In this document: piece by piece, positions 1-6,351 of the stretch
Layout: each line of letters begins with the position of its first letter
Position numbering within the stretch: the stretch's first letter is position 1
Origin: Bacteroidales bacterium
Lineage (GTDB): Bacteria > Bacteroidota > Bacteroidia > Bacteroidales > JALTDM01
Direction: 5' to 3'
DNA length: 7,466 nucleotides
Assembly: GCA_027074135.1 (NCBI GenBank)
Contig: JALTDM010000211.1
Span: 1 to 7,466, forward strand
Notes under the pieces: model-generated
The model's database searches: none
Seen by the model: only the letters and a program-made list of their open reading frames with translations
What the model was told of the DNA's origin: nothing
Program-made: the position numbers and the translations under genes

Positions 1-12
1 GTTTTTTATTTG

Positions 13-20
13 TAGATTTG
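13..20 (+). promoter_or_regulatory. Putative Bacteroidota-type -7 promoter box
   Basis: The octamer TAGATTTG fits the TAnnTTTG consensus of the -7 element used by the primary sigma factor of Bacteroidota. It ends 19 bases before the ATG of the SIMPL gene, which would place the transcript start near 25-28 and give a 5' leader of about 12-15 bases. The partner -33 TTTG-like element would fall left of the window edge, so only half of the promoter can be examined. A single octamer match in AT-rich DNA can occur by chance. Confidence 0.4.
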
Positions 21-39
21 TAAAAAAAGTAATATTATT

Positions 40-768
40 ATGAAAAATACTACGGCACTGATTTATGCTATTGCAATAATAATTGCGGCATATTTTTTAG
101 GAACTTCATATGTAAACAGAAGCAAGCCGCAAGGAACTCTCACAGTTAAAGGGTTGGGTGAAGTTAATTTTACTTCCGACTTGATTGTATGGTCGGGTAG
201 TTTTTCCAGACAAAGTTTTGATATAAAAGATGCATATTCTATGCTTGAGAGTGACAGGAAAAAGATTATAAAATATTTTGCTTTCAAAGGCATTCCCGAA
301 AAAGAAATAATTTTCAGTTCGGTTACTCCGCAAAAGTTGTATAAAGACACTTATAACGAATACGGGAAGTATGCAGGGCAACAATTTGACGGTTATTTGC
401 TTACTCAAAATGTGAAGATTACTTCAAAAAAAGTCGATCTGGTAGAAAAAGTATCACGGGAAGTGTCGGAATTGATAAATGACGGAGTGAACTTTTATTC
501 GGATGCACCGCAATATTATTATACAAAATTGGCAGGGTTGAAATTGGATTTGATAAAAAAGGCAACTGACGATGCACGAAAAAGGGCTGAACAAATAGCT
601 GAAAATTCGGGGGCTTCTCTCGGTAAATTGATATCTGCCAAAATGGGTGTTTTTCAAATCACAGGGCAGTATTCCAACGAAGATTATTCGTGGGGCGGAA
701 CTTTTAATACTTCTTCTAAAAATAAAACGGCTTCAATTACAGTTACACTTGTGTATAATGTGAAATAA
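40..768 (+). CDS. SIMPL (DUF541) domain protein, membrane-anchored
   Basis: This 242-residue protein has the layout of the SIMPL/DUF541 family. Residues 5-24 form one hydrophobic helix starting close to the N-terminus, a signal anchor or uncleaved signal peptide. There is no lipobox cysteine. The rest would lie in the periplasm: a beta-rich start (TLTVKGLGEVNF, 33-44), a mid region with an Asp-Gly-Tyr stretch (117-119), and the conserved helix ATDDARKRAEQIAENSG (175-191) followed by LGKL (194-197). The C-terminal strand ASITVTLVYNV (231-241) is also typical. Length is normal for the family, which includes Brucella BP26/Omp28; the molecular role is not established and none is claimed. The ATG at 40 is preferred because the hydrophobic segment follows at once. 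The gene stands alone on its strand, with a promoter-like box upstream, and ends 11 bases from the convergent flavin reductase gene. Confidence 0.85.
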   Translation: MKNTTALIYAIAIIIAAYFLGTSYVNRSKPQGTLTVKGLGEVNFTSDLIVWSGSFSRQSFDIKDAYSMLESDRKKIIKYFAFKGIPEKEIIFSSVTPQKLYKDTYNEYGKYAGQQFDGYLLTQNVKITSKKVDLVEKVSREVSELINDGVNFYSDAPQYYYTKLAGLKLDLIKKATDDARKRAEQIAENSGASLGKLISAKMGVFQITGQYSNEDYSWGGTFNTSSKNKTASITVTLVYNVK

Positions 769-779
769 GTAATGCAGGG

Positions 780-1358
780 TTATTTTTCCACTACTTTATA
801 TTCTATGGCAAATTTTTTGCCTATTCTGCCGACAGCTTCAAAATCTATATGGAAGCGGTTTTTGTCCGTAAAGATTTTATCATTCAAAAATACGGAGTGG
901 ATTTTATAAATCAGAGGAATTGTTTTGCCTCCTATTTCCACTTTTTGAAAAAAATCACAAAAATATGCCACATCAACACCTTTAATCATAGGAGGATACT
1001 GGGCTTCTTCTCTTGCAAGTTCTATTGAAAACTTTTCGGCTTCGCTTTCATCTGAAGGTAATTCTTCGGAACTTGAATACATTTTATCCAGCAGGTGTGG
1101 AGGCACAATGCAAATGGTTGCTTTCCCCGTTTCCAAAGTATTGCGGAGTGTGTCTTTGGGCGTGCCGTCTTTTTTGTGACCTACCGAAACAAGCAGTGTA
1201 GGCGGCTCTGAACTCAAAGCCATAAAATAACTGAAAGGTGCAACATTAACAATTCCGTTATTTTCCGTTACTACCCATGCAATAGGACGGGGAATTACTG
1301 TTTGAGACATTATTTTGTATCGTGTCAGTTTGTCGAGTGGTTCAAAGTCTAATTTCAT
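780..1358 (-). CDS. Flavin reductase-like FMN-binding protein
   Basis: This 192-residue protein belongs to the flavin reductase-like / flavoredoxin FMN-binding split-barrel family. The diagnostic N-terminal half is intact: VIPRPIAWVVT (21-31), then NVAPFSYFMALSSEPPTLLVS (38-58), then KDT with a following Asn (68-73). These segments form the FMN phosphate and isoalloxazine pocket in the family. The C-terminal barrel strand GRIGKKFAIEY (177-187) is also typical. Such proteins bind FMN and many reduce it with NAD(P)H or pass electrons to a partner; the actual partner cannot be read from sequence. It has no signal peptide and should be cytoplasmic. It is the last gene of the minus-strand run, 13 bases after the FemAB-like gene. 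The ATG at 1358 has no Shine-Dalgarno sequence, as expected in Bacteroidota, and the length is normal. Confidence 0.88.
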   Translation of the reverse strand: MKLDFEPLDKLTRYKIMSQTVIPRPIAWVVTENNGIVNVAPFSYFMALSSEPPTLLVSVGHKKDGTPKDTLRNTLETGKATICIVPPHLLDKMYSSSEELPSDESEAEKFSIELAREEAQYPPMIKGVDVAYFCDFFQKVEIGGKTIPLIYKIHSVFLNDKIFTDKNRFHIDFEAVGRIGKKFAIEYKVVEK

Positions 1359-1371
1359 AGTCAGAGGTTTT

Positions 1372-2310
1372 TTATTTCCTTTTCAAATTTGCTAAAAATC
1401 TTAATCTATTGATTATTAAATTGGTATATTGAGTTTGCATAGAGCCGAAACCTTTGTAAAATCTTGCTACCGATTCTATGTTACTTCCTTCAAAATCAAG
1501 AATCATATTGCTGCCTGAATATGTTTTAATGATAAAATCAAAAATAAGGAACATTGCTGATTTTTCTTTTCCTTCGGATGATGAAATACCGTCAATGTAG
1601 TAAATTTTATTCTTGTGTTTGATGAAAAAAGCAACGGAGATTAGCTTTGTTTCTTTGTTTACCGAACCGATGAATATCGGGGTGAAATTTGATTTTAATG
1701 TACCGAAATCAACTAACTTTTTGAAAATTAAAAAATCTTTTTTCCCTAATACTCCTTTGAATTGCTTTGAAAAGTAGTATTTGAAAAAGTTGAAAAAAGA
1801 TTTATTATCGATAAAAACTGTTTTAACATTATTATTTAATGCTTTTTTGATGTTTCTTTTTGTATTGGAAGAGAATTTTTTGTATAGTTCATGATATGGT
1901 AATATTAAGTCTAATTCGTAATTTATATTTAATTTTATTTCGCCTTTGTTTGCATTTGATAAATCATTGAATTTGTTAAATTTAAGTTCAAAGTACTTAA
2001 TGCTTTCAGGTATTGCATCAATAAAGTCCTTTACTATTTCACGGCTTATTTTGTGGGGAGAAAAGATTCCGAGTTGTTGGTTGAATAGAGGGTGAAGTGA
2101 TACTTTTATGAAAAATTTCTTTTTTACCGGAAGAGGCATCACATAATCGTAATTTCCTGCTATTAGAGCATCCCATTTACCTTGGGTCGTAATGTTTAAA
2201 TAGGATGATAAGGCATATACATTGCAATTGTATGAATTGTGGATAACTTCATCCCATAGTTTTTTGTTTATTCTGTCGTGTTTTACATATTTTATTTTCA
2301 AATCAGCCAT
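1372..2310 (-). CDS. FemAB-like / GNAT-fold transferase
   Basis: This 312-residue protein resembles the FemAB/Acetyltransf_6 group of GNAT-fold enzymes. Two signatures support this. One is YELDLILPYHELYKKFSSN with TKRNIKKA after it (131-157), the segment where these proteins carry a run of basic residues after a conserved Asn. The other is the C-terminal LDFEGSNIESVARFYKGFGS (271-290), matching the common FEGS...ARFY.GFG pattern. Relatives move an aminoacyl or acyl group onto an amino group of peptidoglycan precursors, glycans or other acceptors; the donor and acceptor here are unknown. No signal peptide or membrane segment is visible. Its ATG overlaps the stop of the deacetylase gene in the 8-base arrangement ATGGCTGA, indicating translational coupling, so the two proteins probably share a pathway. 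The protein is Lys-, Phe- and Asn-rich, in line with the AT-rich window. Family assignment is fairly safe; function is not. Confidence 0.75.
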   Translation of the reverse strand: MADLKIKYVKHDRINKKLWDEVIHNSYNCNVYALSSYLNITTQGKWDALIAGNYDYVMPLPVKKKFFIKVSLHPLFNQQLGIFSPHKISREIVKDFIDAIPESIKYFELKFNKFNDLSNANKGEIKLNINYELDLILPYHELYKKFSSNTKRNIKKALNNNVKTVFIDNKSFFNFFKYYFSKQFKGVLGKKDFLIFKKLVDFGTLKSNFTPIFIGSVNKETKLISVAFFIKHKNKIYYIDGISSSEGKEKSAMFLIFDFIIKTYSGSNMILDFEGSNIESVARFYKGFGSMQTQYTNLIINRLRFLANLKRK

Positions 2311-3586
2311 TTTTCAGAATTTGTTCAAAAACTGTTAGCCAGCCTTTCCATTGCCTGAATTCTCCAAGTGATTCGTTGTGCCAAGCACTTATAAAATATC
2401 CGCCAAATTTTTTTGTTTGGTTTATTATTTTAAAACTAAAATCTATTGCCTCTTCTGGAGTTAAACCTAGATATTTGTTCAATGCTACATCCATAACTTG
2501 AAACGGATAAATTTTAAGCGTTGTTTCGGTTTCGGCTTCCAAATCGTAAAAGTTGAACGGAACGGAAGTTCCTGCTCTGAAACCCGGGAATGACGAATAT
2601 CCCATTGTGTAATCTTCATTGATGCCGAGTTTTATCAGGTTGCGGTAGGTTTGTGGTAAGTCCAGCATAAGGAAGTGCTGTCTTGAAACGGTAATTTCCC
2701 TACCGAGAATGTTTTTCAGCCTTGAAATTTCTGTTTGCAGTTTGTTTGTTTCAAAGTTTGACGCATATCCCGGGTGAATGCCAACCGTTGCAAATTTATC
2801 CAAATCTTTTATCAGGTTGCGGTATGATTTGTTTTTGTGATTCAGGTTTTTATCGTATTTTCCGTAGTCGGCAAGAAGGATAAAGAAAATAGGTTTTTTG
2901 CCGTATCGGTTATGCATGTCTTTTATGAAATCATAAGTGTCGTAGGGATCTTTTGTTTTGGAAAGTAGAATTTTAATACGCTTTTTTAAATCTTCTGTAT
3001 CACGCCTTAATATGCTTCGTGATGTAGCAAGTACATAACGGACTAAGCCTTTGTGTCTGATTGCGTAGGCATTGTCTATGTCTATGGTTGACAGGTGCTT
3101 ATGTTCGGGTAGTGAAAGTTGCAGTTTATGTTTTTTGTTAAGTAAATCTTTGAGTTCACTTATCCAAATATTTACTACAGGTAGAGTGAGAAAACCGTAT
3201 TCGAAAGCAATAGAGTCGCTGTGTCTGAAATTAAACTTATATCCGTATTCTTCATATCGTGAAATCATATAAAAAACAGAAGAAAAAATGTCAAATTCCA
3301 AATCGTAGCCTTCTTCAAATGTGTGGAAAATGTAATGCTTACCGTCTTTCTTTTTGTAAACGGGAGTAAATTTTTTTATGCCTGTTTCAAATAATAATCC
3401 TGATGGTTTAATATTTATGAGACCATTAATCTTTTCGGATGAGTAATTTATTTTAGGCAAATCAGATGCAGTAAATTCGTCTTTGTTTGTTGTAATCCTG
3501 TATTCTGTGCTTAAAAAATCACGAAAAATAAAATTTAGGGTGTATTTGAGTCGTGGGGTAATATGTTCCGAATAGATTAGTAGCAT
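2303..3586 (-). CDS. Polysaccharide deacetylase family protein (CE4-like)
   Basis: This 427-residue protein matches a Bacteroidota group annotated as polysaccharide deacetylase family protein, with a group-specific N-terminal domain (about 1-160, including SRYEEYGYKFNF at 109-120) ahead of a CE4-like barrel. Visible signatures are STIDIDNAY (166-174, with Asp169 and Asp171 in place of the CE4 Asp-Asp pair), DPYDTYDF (213-220), GIHPGYASN (269-277, His271), SRQHFL (301-306), DYTMGYSSFPGFRAGT (325-340, Arg337), PFNFYDL (343-349) and SAWHNESL (400-407, His403). CE4 enzymes remove N- or O-acetyl groups from glycans in a metal-dependent reaction. No signal peptide or transmembrane helix is visible, unlike secreted CE4 enzymes, so a cytoplasmic glycan precursor is the likelier substrate. 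It starts 2 bases after rsgA and overlaps the FemAB-like gene by 8 bases. The substrate is unknown, and activity depends on the noncanonical metal ligands. Confidence 0.8.
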   Translation of the reverse strand: MLLIYSEHITPRLKYTLNFIFRDFLSTEYRITTNKDEFTASDLPKINYSSEKINGLINIKPSGLLFETGIKKFTPVYKKKDGKHYIFHTFEEGYDLEFDIFSSVFYMISRYEEYGYKFNFRHSDSIAFEYGFLTLPVVNIWISELKDLLNKKHKLQLSLPEHKHLSTIDIDNAYAIRHKGLVRYVLATSRSILRRDTEDLKKRIKILLSKTKDPYDTYDFIKDMHNRYGKKPIFFILLADYGKYDKNLNHKNKSYRNLIKDLDKFATVGIHPGYASNFETNKLQTEISRLKNILGREITVSRQHFLMLDLPQTYRNLIKLGINEDYTMGYSSFPGFRAGTSVPFNFYDLEAETETTLKIYPFQVMDVALNKYLGLTPEEAIDFSFKIINQTKKFGGYFISAWHNESLGEFRQWKGWLTVFEQILKNG

Positions 3587-3588
3587 TA

Positions 3589-4548
3589 TTAAAACGGTTT
3601 GCGGTATTTTTCGTTTTCGTCAAAAAATATATCAAGGTAACTTTCGTAACGTGTGTATGCAATAAGTCCTCCTTCTACAGCTGCTTTTACTGCACAGCCG
3701 GGTTCGTGAGTATGAGTGCAGTCGTTAAATTCGCAGTTTTGCCCTATTCTGAAAATTTCCGGGAAAAAGTGTAACAGTTCTTCCTTTTTGAATTCATATA
3801 GTCCGAAGCCTTTAATTCCCGGTGTGTCAATAAGATAGCCGCCATAAGGCAATTCGTACATTTCTGAGTGTGAAGTAGTGTTTTTTCCTTTTAGGTGGTA
3901 TTCAGAGAGATTGTCTATTTTTATTTCTATTCCCGGTATGAGTGCTTTTATCAGGCTTGATTTTCCTACGCCCGAATGACCAGTGAAAAGGTTTATTTTG
4001 TTTTTGGTTGCTTCTCTTACTTCTTCAAGGTTTTTGTTTTCTTTGACAGAAATTTTTATTACATCGTAGCCTATTTCTTTGTAAACATTTTCTAGGAAAA
4101 ACAAATCTTCTTGTAATTCATCGGTAGTGTAGAGATCAATTTTGTTGAAAATTATGGTAGCAGGTATATTATATGCTTCGGCAGTAGCCAAAAACCTGTC
4201 GATAAATTCGGTTGATGTAGGCGGATTTATAAGTGTGGCTACAAGGAAGGCATGGTCTATGTTTGCGGCAATTATTTGAAACTGCCGGGAAAGTTTTGCA
4301 GATTTACGGATAATGTAATTTTTGCGGTCTTTTATTTCACGGATAAAGCCGAGATTTTTTTCTTCGTCCCATTCAAATTCAACAATATCACCTATTGCCA
4401 CTGGATTGGTGGCTTTAAATTCTTTGGTGCGGAGATTGCCTTTTATTACACATTTATATTTTTTGTGGTCCTTGGTTTTTATCAGATATTCTTTGCCCGT
4501 AACTTTTATTACAAGACCTTCTTGTTTTATTCTATTATTTTTGCCCAT
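3589..4548 (-). CDS. rsgA: Ribosome small subunit-dependent GTPase RsgA
   Basis: RsgA (YjeQ/YloQ) is a circularly permuted GTPase that binds the 30S subunit late in its maturation, checks the decoding centre and is released on GTP hydrolysis. All expected parts are present in this 319-residue protein. An N-terminal OB-fold (about 10-80) includes NPVAIGDIVEF (48-58). The GTPase motifs follow in permuted order: G4 NKID (135-138), a G5-like segment near 167, G1 P-loop GHSGVGKS (190-197), G2 with Thr224-Thr225 in GKNTTS (221-226), and G3 DTPG (241-244). The C-terminal zinc site is Cys272-x4-Cys277-x-His279-x5-Cys285. Length is normal and no key residue is missing. The start overlaps the end of the GlsB-like gene by 14 bases, implying co-transcription and probable translational coupling. 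No functional link to its neighbours is evident; housekeeping genes often ride in such runs. Confidence 0.97.
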   Translation of the reverse strand: MGKNNRIKQEGLVIKVTGKEYLIKTKDHKKYKCVIKGNLRTKEFKATNPVAIGDIVEFEWDEEKNLGFIREIKDRKNYIIRKSAKLSRQFQIIAANIDHAFLVATLINPPTSTEFIDRFLATAEAYNIPATIIFNKIDLYTTDELQEDLFFLENVYKEIGYDVIKISVKENKNLEEVREATKNKINLFTGHSGVGKSSLIKALIPGIEIKIDNLSEYHLKGKNTTSHSEMYELPYGGYLIDTPGIKGFGLYEFKKEELLHFFPEIFRIGQNCEFNDCTHTHEPGCAVKAAVEGGLIAYTRYESYLDIFFDENEKYRKPF

Positions 4549-5482
4549 TCTGCTTTTTGTATTCCAAGTATGAGTTTATGTGTCTTTCTTTCTTTTTAGG
4601 GTAAATATCGTCAATGGTTATCATGATTGCAGTTTCTTCTACATTGCCGAATGAAGAATTTAGAGCAGTACCGAAAACTTTCATGGTAGATGACAGGTTC
4701 ATATATGAATTGAAAAGCGGTGGTATGTTTTCGCCCAAACTTCTAACTTTACGGTTTAGAATCTTGTAACAGCTCAAATAGTCTTCGCAATCAAAAATTT
4801 CTTTCAAATAGCATTCATCAGTATTAATTTTAACAGGGTCGTAAGGTTCTATAAGACTTTCATCGTCTCTGAAAAACTTTTTGAAAAAATAAAGAATTAC
4901 ATCTCTTGCCAATTGATTAAAGTCTCCGTACATTGTTATTTTGCCGAGAAAGTATTTTATGTCGGGATTTTCTACAACCAATGCTCCAAGACCGTCCCAA
5001 AGGTTGTCAAGCGAGTAAATGCTTTTGCGTGAATATCTTAAAGATTGGTACGGTGGGGCAATAAACGACCTCCCAAGTTCTATTGTATATGGTAAATATT
5101 CGTCAATAAATTTTTGAGACATTCTGAATAAGCCTGTGAATGCCGTGTTTATGGCAGAGTCGTGGTCAAATAGCTCTTTTAGTTTTATAAACCTGTATCC
5201 GCCTATTATTTCTTCTTTTTCGGGGTTCCACAATATAAGTTGTTTGTATGGTATTTCAGCTTTGTCGAACCTGTCTATATCATAACTTTTGCCTGTTCCA
5301 CCGCCTGCATTACGGAAAGTTATTTCCCTGAGTCTGCCTATTTCCAACATTGTATTGGGAGAGTCGTGTGCGGTTATAACATAAACTTCGTTGTTGCCGA
5401 AGTTAGTTTTGCGTAACAATTTGTCTGGTGTGAGTTCTTTTTTTATTTTTTCTTTGGGAACAGGTTCAATTATGTACCTCAT
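4535..5482 (-). CDS. glsB: GlsB-like amino-acid N-acyltransferase (GNAT)
   Basis: This 315-residue protein belongs to the OlsB/hemolysin-like acyltransferase group (Acetyltransf_5 type, GNAT fold). It closely resembles, from memory, Bacteroides GlsB, which joins a 3-hydroxy fatty acid from acyl-ACP to the amino group of glycine as the first step of glycine-lipid synthesis. Key segments are IGRLREITFR (48-57), the acidic DIDRFD (68-73), EIIGGYRFI (91-99), the family signature ELGRSFIAPPYQ (135-146), and SLDNLWDGLGAL (157-168) followed by FLGKITMYGDFN (178-189). No membrane helix is evident; homologs act at the inner face of the cytoplasmic membrane. It starts 11 bases after the GlsA-like gene and overlaps rsgA by 14 bases. 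The related pathway in other phyla uses ornithine, so glycine is inferred from the bacterial group, not from a visible specificity residue. The ATG at 5482 has no Shine-Dalgarno sequence. Confidence 0.8.
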   Translation of the reverse strand: MRYIIEPVPKEKIKKELTPDKLLRKTNFGNNEVYVITAHDSPNTMLEIGRLREITFRNAGGGTGKSYDIDRFDKAEIPYKQLILWNPEKEEIIGGYRFIKLKELFDHDSAINTAFTGLFRMSQKFIDEYLPYTIELGRSFIAPPYQSLRYSRKSIYSLDNLWDGLGALVVENPDIKYFLGKITMYGDFNQLARDVILYFFKKFFRDDESLIEPYDPVKINTDECYLKEIFDCEDYLSCYKILNRKVRSLGENIPPLFNSYMNLSSTMKVFGTALNSSFGNVEETAIMITIDDIYPKKKERHINSYLEYKKQNGQK

Positions 5483-5493
5483 ACAAAAAGTTT

Positions 5494-6339
5494 TTACAGC
5501 GTAAAATTAGCATAAATATCTTTTTTCAGGTTGAAGTGAACAAAATTTTGAAGTTTTTTTGTAATGAAGTCCAGCTTTTTATTGTCGGAGAAAATAGAAT
5601 AGGGTATCGGCTTGCCCACATAAAAATCAATTTTTTTGTCGTGAAAACGAAACATTTCATCAACAAGGAAAAAAAGTTCTATGTTTGCTTTTATACCTAA
5701 TAGTTTACGAATATGAAATATTCTATAAAATCTTTCAGAATTTTTCGCGTCTATAAATACGGGAATGACTTCACGTTTGTATTGAGCGGCTTTTTTGAAA
5801 ACAGATTTCTTCCAAGGCAAATCCATAATTTTTCCTTTGAATCTTCGTGATACCAAGCCTGCTGGATAATATAATATTTGGTTGTCTGACTTATATACGA
5901 AGTCTGAATGTATTGCACTGGTTTTGTTTTGCTTGCCGTATTTATTAATCGGCACAAAAATATCAGAAAGGTTTTGTATGTTAAGCAAAACATCGTTTAC
6001 AAAAAATTTAACCTTACCGGGAAAAACCGAGTCTATCATTTTGATAAAGCCAAGACTTTCCAATCCGCCAAGTGGATGGTTTGCAACAAAAATGTATTTT
6101 TTTGTTTGGTTAATGTTTTCCAATCCGAAGTAATTTAATTTGTTGCGGAATACATTTAAAACGGCATCAATAAACTCAATGTTTTTTACATCTTTGTGTT
6201 TGTCTAGAAAATCGTTTATTTCTTCTTGGTGAACAATTCTTTTTATATAATTGATAAGAAATTTTGGGAGTCTTTTGGCAAGTTTAGGATTTTTTTCTGC
6301 TATAACCTTTTCTATATCAATTCTAAAAGGGTTATTCAT
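5494..6339 (-). CDS. glsA: GlsA-like lysolipid O-acyltransferase
   Basis: This 281-residue protein is a PlsC/LPLAT-type acyltransferase resembling Bacteroides GlsA, which adds a second fatty acid to the hydroxyl of the N-acyl amino acid made by GlsB. The blocks of the fold are in order: IFVANHPLGGLESLGF (83-98, block I with His88), VNDVLLNIQNLSDIFVPINKYG (split over 114-135, block II), ILYYPAGLVSRR (155-166, the block III counterpart of FPEG) and VIPVFI (191-196, block IV). Block I is unusual: the classic HX4D is HX5E here, with Glu94 where an Asp is expected. No convincing transmembrane helix is present, so peripheral membrane binding is likely. It begins 12 bases after the phosphatase stop and ends 11 bases before the GlsB-like gene; this pairing is the strongest evidence for the substrate. 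A generic lysophospholipid acyltransferase is the main alternative. Confidence 0.78.
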   Translation of the reverse strand: MNNPFRIDIEKVIAEKNPKLAKRLPKFLINYIKRIVHQEEINDFLDKHKDVKNIEFIDAVLNVFRNKLNYFGLENINQTKKYIFVANHPLGGLESLGFIKMIDSVFPGKVKFFVNDVLLNIQNLSDIFVPINKYGKQNKTSAIHSDFVYKSDNQILYYPAGLVSRRFKGKIMDLPWKKSVFKKAAQYKREVIPVFIDAKNSERFYRIFHIRKLLGIKANIELFFLVDEMFRFHDKKIDFYVGKPIPYSIFSDNKKLDFITKKLQNFVHFNLKKDIYANFTL

Positions 6340-6351
6340 AAATTTAGTTTT

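Noticed and set aside
63..408. Minus-strand frames of about 95-100 codons opposite the SIMPL gene
   Set aside because: They overlap each other and the real gene, match no family I recognise, and look like complements of the sense codons.
763..785. Inverted repeat AAATAA / TTATTT spanning the convergent stops as a bidirectional terminator
   Set aside because: The stem is six A-U pairs with an 11-base loop and no G-C pair; it is too weak to call and such pairs are common in DNA this AT-rich.
1013..1201. 62-codon + strand frame opposite the flavin reductase gene
   Set aside because: It lies wholly inside the conserved FMN-binding gene and has no recognisable features.
4252..4599. Hydrophobic 115-codon + strand frame opposite rsgA
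   Set aside because: It is antisense to a clearly real gene with all GTPase motifs; its Phe-rich composition is what Lys- and Glu-rich codons give when read on the other strand.
5882..6138. Two overlapping + strand frames opposite the GlsA-like gene
   Set aside because: They are antisense to conserved acyltransferase blocks and show no domain or start signal of their own.
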